This document shows positions 1-8,814 of a stretch of DNA of 21,458 nt, in pieces; the first letter of the stretch is position 1, and each line of letters opens with the position of its first letter. Where the stretch lies: IMG/VR virus record IMGVR_UViG_3300024520_000556, positions 1 to 21,458 of that record, one strand, 5' to 3'. Made by a program: the position numbers and the translations under genes. Origin of the DNA: a virus. The notes beneath the pieces are model-generated. The model had not been told where the DNA came from, did no database searches, and saw only the letters and a list, made by a program, of their open reading frames with translations.

Positions 1-370
1 TTACGTCTCCTTCATTGTATACTTTATTATCTATTTTATCAATAACTTTACCTTTTATAATTTCAGCACTTTCTATAATATCATCGTGAAAATGATTTCC
101 AAAAGCACCGCCTTTTTTCATAAATGTATCAAAGTTTAGATAATCATTAAAAAGGTTATTTCTTCTTATAATTGTAACTAAGTCGCTAACGGGTATTTCT
201 TTAAAAAAAGGATAAGCCTCTAATTGGTTTTTATTAATTGGTTTATTGCTTTTACCTTTAAAAGATATTAAAGATTGTAACAATGTTAAAAAATTTTCGT
301 CAACATCCTTAACCGCATCCATTAACTCTCTATGTGTATTTGGTTTTTTATATTCACTACACATAATCAT
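1..370 (-). CDS. Cupin-domain protein, partial (C-terminus beyond left edge)
   Basis: The reading frame begins at the ATG at 370-368 and is still open at base 1, giving 123 visible residues. Residues 87-107 fit cupin motif 1, G(X)5HXH(X)4E(X)6G, with G87, H93, H95, E100 and G107; the following VYNEGD (117-122) is the usual strand and GD turn before motif 2, which lies outside the window. The first 80 residues are not recognised. Cupins are small beta-barrels that bind a metal through the two His and the Glu, or bind sugars or other small ligands; the ligand here is unknown. The start overlaps the stop of the upstream gene as ATGA, so it is probably translationally coupled to the membrane-protein genes downstream of the tail fibre. 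An ATG two codons later is equally possible. The cupin call is fairly firm; any function is open. Confidence 0.7.
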   Translation of the reverse strand, partial: MIMCSEYKKPNTHRELMDAVKDVDENFLTLLQSLISFKGKSNKPINKNQLEAYPFFKEIPVSDLVTIIRRNNLFNDYLNFDTFMKKGGAFGNHFHDDIIESAEIIKGKVIDKIDNKVYNEGDV

Positions 371-633
371 TTTCTATTTAAATTATCAACTAACTTTTCT
401 AAGCGTTCTGCTACAGTTGTACTCAATTGCTTAACCTCAGTAGAAATTACGTAATACTTTTCTATAAATCCAAGTATAGCAGTGTCTTTTTCTTTGTTTT
501 CATCTTTTAATTTTTTATTGCTAAAAATAAGATATCCACAAAAACACAACAACAAACCAACCACTGAAACATATTCAATACTTAGTAGGCTTTTAGCTCC
601 TTCTATCATTTCGGTTGATTGGTATAATAACAT
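367..633 (-). CDS. Small single-pass membrane protein, holin- or spanin-like candidate
   Basis: An 88-residue protein with one hydrophobic segment at about residues 21-38, followed by a charged, heptad-like helical tail (about 40-88, rich in Lys and Glu). This layout, an N-terminal membrane anchor and a coiled-coil tail, is seen both in BhlA/UviB-type holin-like proteins and in inner-membrane spanins; the sequence alone does not separate these. It lies four bases after the stop of a four-helix membrane protein and its own stop overlaps the next start (ATGA), so the three genes are read as a unit. Position directly after the tail fibre is the usual place for lysis genes in siphophages, which is the main reason for the call. 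No endolysin is visible in the window. Confidence 0.5.
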   Translation of the reverse strand: MLLYQSTEMIEGAKSLLSIEYVSVVGLLLCFCGYLIFSNKKLKDENKEKDTAILGFIEKYYVISTEVKQLSTTVAERLEKLVDNLNRK

Positions 634-637
634 ACTT

Positions 638-1054
638 TTATTTATTTATTTGAGTTACTAATAAGTAACCCGCTAAAGCCATTAACCCTATATTAATAAC
701 AATACTATAAATGTAATTTGATATAGGAAATATTACAAATAAGCTATTTAAAAAATAATATAATGCTATCACATACAAAGATAATTCTTTACGCTTACAG
801 AACTTTAAACGCTTACTATATAAAGCTAACGTTAAGACTGAAATAAACATAACTAATTGCGTTAATAATGGGTATATAAATAGTAAATAACTTTTAAAGT
901 TTACTAAAAATATACTACTCAATTCAATTAATATAATTAATAAGAATGAGAATATTAAAAACTTATTCTTAATATCTTTTTTATCAATTTTAACCACCAT
1001 TTTATTTAGTGCTATTGATGTCTTCTTTAATACTTCTATTGGTAATCTTGGCAT
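638..1054 (-). CDS. Four-helix membrane protein, possible holin
   Basis: A 138-residue protein with a basic N-terminal 30 residues and four hydrophobic segments at about 32-52, 57-79, 91-109 and 113-133, joined by short charged loops (for example 80-90, KRLKFCKRKE). It is clearly an integral membrane protein. Its place between the tail fibre gene and a second small membrane protein suggests a lysis role such as holin, but four-helix holins are less common than two- or three-helix ones, and no family motif was recognised. A 65-base gap precedes it; the run just upstream of the ATG is A-rich (AAATAAAAAAAAT), typical of Bacteroidota translation starts. An alternative is a phage membrane protein that alters the host envelope or excludes other phages. 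Confidence 0.5.
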   Translation of the reverse strand: MPRLPIEVLKKTSIALNKMVVKIDKKDIKNKFLIFSFLLIILIELSSIFLVNFKSYLLFIYPLLTQLVMFISVLTLALYSKRLKFCKRKELSLYVIALYYFLNSLFVIFPISNYIYSIVINIGLMALAGYLLVTQINK

Positions 1055-1119
1055 ATTTTTTTTATTTATCGTCCGTTTTTGTTGCTATGTATAAAAGTGT
1101 GTTCATTTATTAACTTTAT

Positions 1120-4100
1120 TTAATCTAAAAGAAAATAATGGAAACAATGATACATAGAATCTGCTATTTGTAATTCCCCACTTTGTGCTAAATGGACATT
1201 TTCATCTGTTTGTGTTATTTGTGTCGTATTTCTATTATTAGCATCAACTTGTTGTGTTACACTATTTAATAGTATATCTACTTGCACATTACTATCGTTG
1301 TAAAAAATATTAGTAACGTAATTATCTAAAATAAACTTTTCAACTCTACTATTGTAATTAATAACCTCTCTACTTAAATTCATATAATTCTGCTTTGTTT
1401 CTGCCAATTGATTGCTGCCAAAAGGGTTAGAAAATACACAACCATTCTGTATAATTTTTATGCTTGAGTTATGAGCTATTAATTTATCATACATTTGTGC
1501 AATAACTGTATTTGGTGATTTTGAATTAGTACCTAAATTTATAACTACATAATCCAATTGTGTAATTCCTAAATCAGCGCAATAAGCATCAAAATCAATA
1601 ACACCTCCAAAATAAAAAGGACTTGAACTACTTAAAAAGAACTCCCAAGTTTCACCACTATACCCCTCGTGCTTAGTGCCTGCTGGCGTGGTTTTATTAC
1701 CTACAAAGGTTAAATTGCTTAAATTATCTGCAACTGGTACACCACCACTTAAAACTAATCTTCGTCTTAATTCGTCAATCATTACAGCTCTTTCAAAAAA
1801 ACTATCGCCAAATAATAATATATTTTTATTGGATGCTGGACTACTCTTTTTAGTAGTTGGTATAATTTCTACATTTTGAGGTACTGCAATTTCTCTAAAA
1901 TTGTTATTTTTTAATCTAAAAATAACATCAAAATTAGTGTCAGCAGAATCAGATGTATATTCAAATTTTCTATCATAAAAATATGAATCTGGAATAGTTC
2001 CTGTAAAATCAAAGTCAACCCAAAAATTACTGTTTATTGATTGTCTTACCATTGATTTATTAAACAACTCCAATTTATTACCCTTAACTACTGGTATCGT
2101 AGTTGGTAAATAAAATTGAACTCCTTTAGTTAAATTTTCGTTGTTTGCTCTTTCGTTTTCGTAGGCATAATTTAAAGGGAAATCTTTTAAATTATTATCA
2201 GATTTTTCATAAAAAGCAAACTTTTTCAACTCAATAGTTTCAGTATTTCCTGCTGTTTGTTCAATGTAAGCATAAACACTAAAAGTATCAGGAATTGTAG
2301 AAGGCATTGTAAAAGTATAATCTACTCTATAAAACTCGTTGATTTTTCTAATATCTTTTTTAGCACTCGTTATATTATCTACAACTCCATCAATAACCTT
2401 TTGTAAATAAACCCCACCTGTAGTTAACGAGTGTTTAACATAAAAAGAAAATACAACCTCTTTGCCTTTTAAGTCGTTATAAATTAGTCTATCTTTTAAG
2501 TCTAAACCTAACAACACATAACCACTATTAACACCATCTGCACCCAATAAAAACTGATAACTTCCAAAATCATTTACATTTAAAGCATTTTGGTAGCCTG
2601 AATTAGTTGAATTACTTAAAAACAAGAAAAAATCTAAAGGTGTAGTTGTATCTCCCACAGTTGGGGTAACTCCGATAAGGTTTTCAAATCTATAATTTTT
2701 TATCAAGTTATAACCTTGTTTTGAATCATTAACCTTAATAGCATCTACAACCTCGTATATTTCAATCCTATCTGTATCTTCTTGGTTTGCTAATAAATGA
2801 GTTGAATCAGAAGTAGTTGTAATAATTAAATCATAATCTTTATTTCCTGCGTCTTGCGTGAAAACTTGCTCTAATAAAGTAATATTTGTTTCACTTCGGT
2901 ATAATCCAAAAGCACATTGAGTTGATAAAGTTGTTATATCTCCTTTAATTTTATATTTTGTATTGCCTTTAACTCGATATTTATTAATCGTATAGTTAGA
3001 ATTAGCAACTTTTGTATTACCAACAGTAGACAAAGATTGGTCACGTTCAAATACTTCTGTCGGTAGCAGAAGAGAATTGTTTTTATCTATTTCAGATATA
3101 TCAATTTTTACATCTTGAATAGTAGAAACTTCTTTTAAATATATTTCTAATCCATCATATTTTGATAAATAAAAGTAATTCCCCCCTGTTGGTATTGTAA
3201 TTTCTTGATAGAATTTAGTTGTAGTTGTAGGTAATTCAACACCATAAGTAATAGGTGAGCCATAAGAATCAGCAGGATAAATTCCATACAATGCAAAACC
3301 ACTTGCATCTGCTTTTGTATCTCCAATAATTGCGACTTTAGTACCCTCGACTACTTTGTAAATTCTAACATCACTTGTAGAAGTTGGGTTAAAAGCACCA
3401 TCAGAAAATTTAATACCTCCATCTTCTCTAACTCTTGAAGTATCTAAAGGAATTAATAGTTTATCTTTAATTTCTACATCTGCATTAAAAATACCATTAC
3501 TCTCTACAATTGCAGTCGAGTTGCTTTTAGGAACTGTATCTCTTTCTGAAAATATACCAATATCATAAGCATCATTTTTAGCTAAATACATAACAGTTGC
3601 ACCTGTTGGAACCGTTACTGTTAAATTGTAAAGTGTTTCAGAAACAGTCATTGCTTGTCCTACTTGTACAGGATTAGCATAACTATCAGCAGGATAAAAG
3701 GCATATAAAGCCTTATCAGTAGCATCAGCACTTGAACCAAGAATTTTTACTTTATCACCCTCTATAACATTGTATTTTAAAACATCTGTATTTGCGCTAG
3801 GTGTATATGAACCATTTAATTGTATTCCCGAATCTACTCTTGTATCAAATTCTGTTATAACAGTTAATCCTATTAATGATAATTTGGTATCTACATAATC
3901 TTTAATTCCCTCACTCGTAACAGCATTTGCACTACCATCCGTAGGCACTGCATCAAACGTAATGTTTAAAGGAATGTCTATTTTAGAAAATGTAGTTTGT
4001 CTTACAATTATTACAAATTGATTAGTTAACGATACAACTAAGCCTCCTGCATTTGTGTACGTTCCGCTTTCTCCTGCTATCCACCAACCATCAACGCTTG

Positions 4101-4275
4101 GCGTGTCAGCGATTAATAATTTACCTTTAAAACCAACCTCGCCGACTGTTTCAAAAAACGTAGCTAACTCGCTAATTGTGTTCTTAGTCATTAAACCTGT
4201 ATTGTCAGCCTTTGCAAAGAAATCTGTTAAAGAAATGTTAGTTGTTGCTAATTCATTTAATTTAATTGTACTCAT
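1120..4275 (-). CDS. Tail fibre / receptor-binding protein with C-terminal SGNH esterase domain
   Basis: A 1051-residue tail protein. Residues 1-130 look like an attachment region common in flavobacterial phage fibres. Residues about 143-243, 281-381 and 411-508 are three copies of one beta-rich domain. About 525-690 resembles a carbohydrate-binding jelly roll. From about 815 to the end lies an SGNH/GDSL hydrolase: block I GDSF with nucleophile Ser825, block II glycine near 871-874, block III GTN with Asn917, and the catalytic His1028 in DENVH. The residue normally Asp in the DxxH motif is Glu1025, with Asp1024 next to it. SGNH domains on phage fibres and spikes remove acyl groups from surface polysaccharides; the substrate here is inferred, not seen. 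The start overlaps the stop of the preceding tail gene (TAATG). Being the last and largest tail gene before the lysis candidates fits a receptor-binding fibre. Confidence 0.85.
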   Translation of the reverse strand: MSTIKLNELATTNISLTDFFAKADNTGLMTKNTISELATFFETVGEVGFKGKLLIADTPSVDGWWIAGESGTYTNAGGLVVSLTNQFVIIVRQTTFSKIDIPLNITFDAVPTDGSANAVTSEGIKDYVDTKLSLIGLTVITEFDTRVDSGIQLNGSYTPSANTDVLKYNVIEGDKVKILGSSADATDKALYAFYPADSYANPVQVGQAMTVSETLYNLTVTVPTGATVMYLAKNDAYDIGIFSERDTVPKSNSTAIVESNGIFNADVEIKDKLLIPLDTSRVREDGGIKFSDGAFNPTSTSDVRIYKVVEGTKVAIIGDTKADASGFALYGIYPADSYGSPITYGVELPTTTTKFYQEITIPTGGNYFYLSKYDGLEIYLKEVSTIQDVKIDISEIDKNNSLLLPTEVFERDQSLSTVGNTKVANSNYTINKYRVKGNTKYKIKGDITTLSTQCAFGLYRSETNITLLEQVFTQDAGNKDYDLIITTTSDSTHLLANQEDTDRIEIYEVVDAIKVNDSKQGYNLIKNYRFENLIGVTPTVGDTTTPLDFFLFLSNSTNSGYQNALNVNDFGSYQFLLGADGVNSGYVLLGLDLKDRLIYNDLKGKEVVFSFYVKHSLTTGGVYLQKVIDGVVDNITSAKKDIRKINEFYRVDYTFTMPSTIPDTFSVYAYIEQTAGNTETIELKKFAFYEKSDNNLKDFPLNYAYENERANNENLTKGVQFYLPTTIPVVKGNKLELFNKSMVRQSINSNFWVDFDFTGTIPDSYFYDRKFEYTSDSADTNFDVIFRLKNNNFREIAVPQNVEIIPTTKKSSPASNKNILLFGDSFFERAVMIDELRRRLVLSGGVPVADNLSNLTFVGNKTTPAGTKHEGYSGETWEFFLSSSSPFYFGGVIDFDAYCADLGITQLDYVVINLGTNSKSPNTVIAQMYDKLIAHNSSIKIIQNGCVFSNPFGSNQLAETKQNYMNLSREVINYNSRVEKFILDNYVTNIFYNDSNVQVDILLNSVTQQVDANNRNTTQITQTDENVHLAQSGELQIADSMYHCFHYFLLD
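2752..3849 (-). repeat. Three tandem copies of a ~100-residue domain inside the tail fibre
   Basis: Copies 1 and 2 (residues 143-243 and 281-381) share the frame G-I-x-L/F-x-G-x-x-x-P-x-x-x-x-D-V, then V-x-E-G-x-K-V, then Y-P-A-D-S-Y, then V-P-T-G or I-P-T-G, and end in Y-L-A/S-K. Copy 3 (411-508) keeps only the outline (YRVKGNTKYKI, FGLYRS, IEIYEV) and is more diverged. The similarity was judged by eye. Confidence 0.75.
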
Positions 4276-4769
4276 TATCCTGTTATTATTTCGTTAGTGT
4301 TACCATCTTCTAAATTATTACTATTACCGTCTACAAGGTTAAAAACTTGCCCTGTAGTGCTTACTGGTGCGCCATACCCTTCAACACTTGCTGAGAATGT
4401 TATAAATTCGTCTACATTTGAGCTATCTGATAAACTTGTTAAATATCCAAAACCTGTATCAATAAAAACTAAGTCAGCATCTTGCATTTTCCATTCTATT
4501 AAAGTTCTATTTCGTTTTAACGTTCTAAGTCTATCGTAAGAAATCTTAGTAAAATCTCCACCGTTAAAATTGGTATTTATGATTAACCCATCAAAACTAA
4601 AGTTATAACTTTGATTTGTTGGTGCGCTTGTTTTCCATCCTGCATTGTCTCGTGTAGTTGTATCTAACATCTCAGTACTTTCATCGAAACTATCAGAAAT
4701 TAAGCAACCAATAGGTAAATATTCCCCATCCCACTTTAAATATATCAGTCTATCCGTACCGTTTATCAT
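4275..4769 (-). CDS. Second tail-tube-like protein, probably at the tail tip
   Basis: A 164-residue protein that aligns by eye along most of its length with the major tail protein encoded at 9182-9622. Matching blocks are YLPIGCLISDSFDES against YRPVVCLTSHNISES, YNFSFDGL against YEIGFDGV, TLIEWKM against NFTWKIS, and FGYLTSLSDSSNVDEF against SGFLSSLEKTAEIDSD. It therefore probably has the beta-sandwich fold of tail tube proteins. It carries an extra C-terminal tail of about 23 residues with a repeated L-x-D-G-N-x-N pattern. It lies between the tail-tip hub and the fibre, a position expected for a tip or fibre adaptor, so a role joining the tube or hub to the fibre is inferred. Stop and fibre start overlap (TAATG). 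A promoter-like TATATTTG lies five bases before its ATG. Confidence 0.65.
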   Translation of the reverse strand: MINGTDRLIYLKWDGEYLPIGCLISDSFDESTEMLDTTTRDNAGWKTSAPTNQSYNFSFDGLIINTNFNGGDFTKISYDRLRTLKRNRTLIEWKMQDADLVFIDTGFGYLTSLSDSSNVDEFITFSASVEGYGAPVSTTGQVFNLVDGNSNNLEDGNTNEIITG

Positions 4770-4774
4770 AATTA

Positions 4775-4794
4775 CAAATATAATTAAATACTAT
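4775..4794 (-). promoter_or_regulatory. Putative promoter before the second tail-tube-like gene
   Basis: On the minus strand TATATTTG (4782-4775) matches the Bacteroidota -7 element TAnnTTTG. Three bases upstream lies ATAGTATTT (4794-4786), close to the ATAGATTTT block found before three other late genes. No -33 TTG is visible. The ATG is only five bases after the -7 element, so a transcript from it would have almost no leader. Confidence 0.4.
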
Positions 4795-4816
4795 TGATTA
4801 TTTATTTTTAATAGTT

Positions 4817-6703
4817 TTATTTTATAGTAGGTTCAACAACATTACCATAATCAAAGGTAGGTGTATAGTCTACATCATTGTAATCAAGACCACCAGCATC
4901 ATTTAATATTTGTTTTAGCTTTATTTTTGTAGTGTTAGTTAACGCATCATAACTATACTCTATTGGCATAAATTTAACGTCTGTAATACCATCAATTTCA
5001 AAGACTGATAAGTAATCAACAAAACCAAATATATCACCGCTAAACACTCTTAAAGGCTTGCTATACATTGCCATTCTTTCCTCACCTGAGTATTGCAGTA
5101 AAGCTATTTTACGCACATTTCCACGATTCCATAACTCAGTCGGTGTAACTTCATCAGATTGATAAATTGTACCAATATAAACATCAGATATACTATCACC
5201 ATTAAAAACTTCTTTTACATCTTCAATTTTAGTAGAAAAATCAGTAGTATTAAATTGAAATGTATGGTTTTCTCCTTTTATATCTTCTAGTTCATTGTCT
5301 GCAATTGTTAGATTATTTTGAGAAACCAAATAAGTAACATCATAATCAGTACCAAAACTAGTGGGGTTCGGCGTGTATAATTCAATATAAGCATCACCAT
5401 CAAAAGGTAATGTATCTGATATTATTTCGTAATTAAACGAGCCTAAATATTTAACCTCAGAAAACAATATAAAAATGTTAGATGTGTCCCACTGCCCATT
5501 CTTATTCATATATCTAGTACTAGTGCCGTCTGTTAATATTACTTTACACCTAAATAATGCAGTACCAAAATTAGTTCCTGAAAAAGTATGCTCAATTGCT
5601 CCCCTATAAGAAATCCTATTACCCTCAATTAAGGAAACTACATCAGAAGTAATTATTAAATCTTGTTGCCCTCGTGTTTCTCCACTTAATATTAAACCCT
5701 CATTACTTACAGGAAAATCTAAATACGTATAACTCGCTATGGTCCATTCGTCAACTATATTTTTCAAAGGAAATATACGGGGTGTACTTTGTAGATAAAT
5801 GTTATTAAAAAACGATTTAACTAAACCATATTTATAATTAATTCTATATGCACCAATACCACTATCTATACTTAATTGTTGATTAGCATTAACGTGGTGT
5901 GGGTAAAAATTATTAATTTGACTGCCTAACGTAAAACTTAAATCAATTGTTTTAGTTGTAGGGCTTAAAGCCACTCCGTCACTATCATAACCGTAATAAG
6001 TTAAACTACTATTATCTTTTAATGAATTAGGCTTATAAATCAGCCATTCGCCTTTATATTGCGTAATACACAACCCAAATAAATCGAATAGAGAGCGTAA
6101 AACTTCATCGCAATTCATAAAGGTATTATTATCGTCTTTTATGTATCGATTTGCGTTTATAAAAGTTTCTGCTAGTGTATTTGTTCCGCTTGTTTGCCCT
6201 TCATAAATTACATCTACATAAGTATAAATATTTTGAGTTAAATTAGTTCGTTTTAAACAATTAACAATCACTTCTAAAATAGATTGTTTACCTATAAATG
6301 GCAATCCTGTATCATTTTCTACATAAGATAAATTCTTTAAGAACCCTAAACCATCAGTACAATCTAAGCTAATTATCCATTTATCCTCTACAAAAGATTC
6401 ATATAAACCCTCAGGCGATAACCAACCTAAAAACTCACTAACACCATCTCTTATATATTTTACTGAAAATGTACGTTCATTTTCACTATAAAAGTCATCA
6501 AACTTTAAATCTAAATTAGCTTCTAAATTAATGGTTAAACCACCGCCTCTAATTGTTTCTAATGTATCTTTTACCGTTGCTTTGTTCGTTGTTAAGTTAC
6601 CGTATATTTGTGTAGAATCCCCTACAAAAGAATCATTGTATATTTCGCATCTATGTACTATTTCTTTTACATCTGTAAATTCAAACCAATATTTTAAAGC
6701 CAT
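4817..6703 (-). CDS. Tail-tip / baseplate hub protein
   Basis: A 628-residue protein placed directly after the tape measure gene (two-base gap), where siphophages encode the distal tail and hub proteins. It begins with a beta-rich segment (WFEFTDVKEIVHRCEIYND) and a region near residues 90-125 with FLGWLSPEG and LDCTDGLGFLKNL, followed by VLRSLFDLFGLCITQYKGEW around residue 200-220. These patterns recur in large tail proteins of Bacteroidota phages that I take to be hub or Dit-Tal equivalents; this rests on recall and position, not a search. No peptidase, lysozyme or other catalytic motif was recognised. It probably closes the tail tube and carries the tip proteins and fibre encoded next. It could also be described as a fused distal tail plus hub protein, as no separate Dit gene is present. 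Confidence 0.65.
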   Translation of the reverse strand: MALKYWFEFTDVKEIVHRCEIYNDSFVGDSTQIYGNLTTNKATVKDTLETIRGGGLTINLEANLDLKFDDFYSENERTFSVKYIRDGVSEFLGWLSPEGLYESFVEDKWIISLDCTDGLGFLKNLSYVENDTGLPFIGKQSILEVIVNCLKRTNLTQNIYTYVDVIYEGQTSGTNTLAETFINANRYIKDDNNTFMNCDEVLRSLFDLFGLCITQYKGEWLIYKPNSLKDNSSLTYYGYDSDGVALSPTTKTIDLSFTLGSQINNFYPHHVNANQQLSIDSGIGAYRINYKYGLVKSFFNNIYLQSTPRIFPLKNIVDEWTIASYTYLDFPVSNEGLILSGETRGQQDLIITSDVVSLIEGNRISYRGAIEHTFSGTNFGTALFRCKVILTDGTSTRYMNKNGQWDTSNIFILFSEVKYLGSFNYEIISDTLPFDGDAYIELYTPNPTSFGTDYDVTYLVSQNNLTIADNELEDIKGENHTFQFNTTDFSTKIEDVKEVFNGDSISDVYIGTIYQSDEVTPTELWNRGNVRKIALLQYSGEERMAMYSKPLRVFSGDIFGFVDYLSVFEIDGITDVKFMPIEYSYDALTNTTKIKLKQILNDAGGLDYNDVDYTPTFDYGNVVEPTIK

Positions 6704-6705
6704 AA

Positions 6706-8508
6706 TTATATCGTTAAAGTACCTCCTAAGTTTCTATTTCTATCTAAAGTATTCCTTAAAACACCTACTAATTTTTGCCCTTGTATTTCAAATACAACCG
6801 TACCGCCACCAACTGAACCGCCACCGCTACTAAATGATGAACCACCACTAAATGAGCTACCTTGTCCGCCTTGTACGTTGGAATTATCAGCACCAGCACC
6901 ACCAAAACTAGACATCCCACTACCCGCAGCATTTAAAGCAATACCACCTGCAATTGCAGCTAAACCCGCTCCAATCCCTGTAACAGCTCCAAATAATTTA
7001 GTAACCGTACCCGCTAAAACCGCAGCAGTACCTAATTGAATTAACTTATCACCCATTGCAGAAATCAAGTTACCAATACCACTAATTAAAGCACCACCAA
7101 CCGCAGCTAAAACACTTGTACCCTGTGCTAAACCATTACCTATTGCTTGACCAATACCGCTAAAAGTACTAGTCATTGCGCCCTGTATCATTTGTTTAGA
7201 TTGCTCATTTAATAAAGCCATTTTTTCAGATAGTAATTGTCTTTGATTATCCCACTCTTTTAAATTGTAATACTTTTCCCAATCAAAAGGACTATCACCT
7301 ACCCATTTATCCGATAAATCTATTTGTTCTATTTCTTCAAAACTACCCTTATCTAGTTTGAAATCTATAAAAACAGGTTTTCGACCACCACCTACTGAAT
7401 TATCTTTTTTATTATCTTTATTACCTTTTTTACCACCAAATAAAATCAAATCTTTTACGTTTGCTAAATTAGTTAGTGTTGAAATTTGTTCTGTTATTTC
7501 GTCAATTTCACTTTTATTATAATCTTTTAAATTATTTAAAGCATAATTTGCATTTTGAACAAATCTTTTTTGCTTAACATCATAACCTTTATCAAGTTTA
7601 GCTTGTTCTTTTTTTACTTGGTCTTCGGCTTCTTTTACAGTAGCAACTCCAAAACGTGCTTTAATTTTTAAGGCTTTTTCTTCTTCTAAAGCTAATATTT
7701 TAGATTGTTTTTCTTGTATTAAAGTAAGAGCCGCCTGTGCTTTTGCTTGTTGAACTAAACTACCAATATAAGCATCAATAGCAATCTTTGATTTTTCATA
7801 ATTACCTTTTGTTGTTAATAATGAGGTGTCAAAATCTGAATATTTATCTTTTAAAATAGATAATGCTTTGCTTTGTTCTTTTTGTGTAGAGTTATTGTCT
7901 AACATTACATCAGTTAATGCCTTAAACTCAACAATACCAGTCGAAGACACACCTTTTAAAGCATCTACAAACTCCTTTGTTTTGCTTGTAGTAGCCATTA
8001 TCTTATCACCAAACATTAACCACGCAGAGGTCGCTAAAGATATTGCTAAGGTTATACCACCAAAACCACTTAAACTGCCTAACATAGCTTTTAATGCACT
8101 ACCAGCAGACCCTGTTCTTTTCTTTAAATACCCAAATTGTTCTGTTAAGTTGGTAATGTTGTTAGAAATACCCATCATTCCAAAAGGTGCATCTTGTACC
8201 GTTCTGGAAAAGGCTAACATTGCATTATCACCGCTTTGTATACTTTTAGTCGCACCGTTAAAACCACCGCTAAGATTTCCTAAACTTTTCTTGTAATTAT
8301 TTGAAGCATTTGAAACTTTGGTTAATCTCGTAGCATTACTTGCTAAACTTTTATAGTACTTTTCTTGCGAAATAGTACCATCTTTATACGCTTGTTTTAG
8401 TTCCTTTTCTTTTGCTTTTAATTGGTCTGTTAGTTTTAAAGCCTGTGCTACTTTGGTCTGAAACTCCTTAATCTTTGCGCCAATTTCAACTTCTAATCTA
8501 TTTCCCAT
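6706..8508 (-). CDS. Tail tape measure protein
   Basis: A 600-residue protein that sets tail length and is packed inside the tail tube. Residues 1-75 are a charged helical region rich in Lys, Gln and Glu. Residues 104-125 (QDAPFGMMGISNNITNL) match a segment I know from Bacteroidota tape measure proteins. A hydrophobic stretch lies at about 143-167, further coiled coil at about 250-350, and a long Gly/Ala-rich hydrophobic region near 440-545 ends in a Ser/Gly-rich linker. At about 0.15 nm per residue a tail near 90 nm is inferred. The gene follows the tail assembly chaperone frames and overlaps the second by 11 bases, the standard siphophage order. The opposite-strand open frames within it are shadows. 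Confidence 0.88.
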   Translation of the reverse strand: MGNRLEVEIGAKIKEFQTKVAQALKLTDQLKAKEKELKQAYKDGTISQEKYYKSLASNATRLTKVSNASNNYKKSLGNLSGGFNGATKSIQSGDNAMLAFSRTVQDAPFGMMGISNNITNLTEQFGYLKKRTGSAGSALKAMLGSLSGFGGITLAISLATSAWLMFGDKIMATTSKTKEFVDALKGVSSTGIVEFKALTDVMLDNNSTQKEQSKALSILKDKYSDFDTSLLTTKGNYEKSKIAIDAYIGSLVQQAKAQAALTLIQEKQSKILALEEEKALKIKARFGVATVKEAEDQVKKEQAKLDKGYDVKQKRFVQNANYALNNLKDYNKSEIDEITEQISTLTNLANVKDLILFGGKKGNKDNKKDNSVGGGRKPVFIDFKLDKGSFEEIEQIDLSDKWVGDSPFDWEKYYNLKEWDNQRQLLSEKMALLNEQSKQMIQGAMTSTFSGIGQAIGNGLAQGTSVLAAVGGALISGIGNLISAMGDKLIQLGTAAVLAGTVTKLFGAVTGIGAGLAAIAGGIALNAAGSGMSSFGGAGADNSNVQGGQGSSFSGGSSFSSGGGSVGGGTVVFEIQGQKLVGVLRNTLDRNRNLGGTLTI

Positions 8509-8785
8509 TGTGTCTATTATTGTATTCTTGTTGAGCCTGTTTAAAAAATTCCATTGCCTGTTTATTTATTTTTGGTATTGCTTTTTTTATACCTAAATCC
8601 CAAAATTGTTTCTTTGTTGGTAACTTCTTTAAATTCATTGAACCACCGATATAACTATTGTAAGCTATTTCTCTTGTTTTTATATTCTCTTTTAGCTCCA
8701 TTCTATAAAAAGCAAAAAGCCGAATGTTAAATTCAGCCATTGTCATTGTAAATAAATAATCATAGGTTAAATTAAATTCACCCAA
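8498..8785 (-). CDS. Tail assembly chaperone, downstream (gpT-like) frame, reached by -1 frameshift
   Basis: As an isolated frame this would have to start at a TTG at 8785 and give 95 residues, which is an unlikely gene start. The frame is in fact open upstream through the codons I-D-W-Y-K-D-I-I-S-F-C to the A10 run at the end of the preceding gene, in the -1 frame relative to it. The joined protein would be 226 residues. The sequence just after the junction (DWYKDIISFCLGEF, then YLFTMTMAEFNIRL) resembles the C-terminal extension of gpGT-type chaperones, with a W, an eF and a 'MTxxE' pattern. Such proteins bind the tape measure during tail assembly, and the gene lies directly before the tape measure, which it overlaps by 11 bases. 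Separate translation is possible but less likely. Confidence 0.7.
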   Translation of the reverse strand: MGEFNLTYDYLFTMTMAEFNIRLFAFYRMELKENIKTREIAYNSYIGGSMNLKKLPTKKQFWDLGIKKAIPKINKQAMEFFKQAQQEYNNRHNGK

Positions 8786-8814
8786 GCAAAAAGATATAAT
8801 ATCTTTATACCAAT

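Noticed and set aside
531-539. Near match to a DnaA box (ATATCCACA)
   Set aside because: A single mismatched copy within a coding region, far from the DnaA-like gene, and with no cluster of further boxes.
1062-1106. 14-codon minus-strand frame before the four-helix membrane protein
   Set aside because: ATG to TAA encodes MNTLLYIATKTDDK; too short to support as a gene, although a leader peptide cannot be excluded.
5026-5033. TATATTTG (minus) inside the hub gene, and a plus-strand copy at 6603-6610
   Set aside because: Both are within coding sequence with no gene start nearby; chance matches are expected in A+T-rich DNA.
7826-8296. 156-residue plus-strand open frame
   Set aside because: It lies entirely opposite the tape measure gene, has no recognisable domain and mirrors that gene's codon pattern; a shadow frame.
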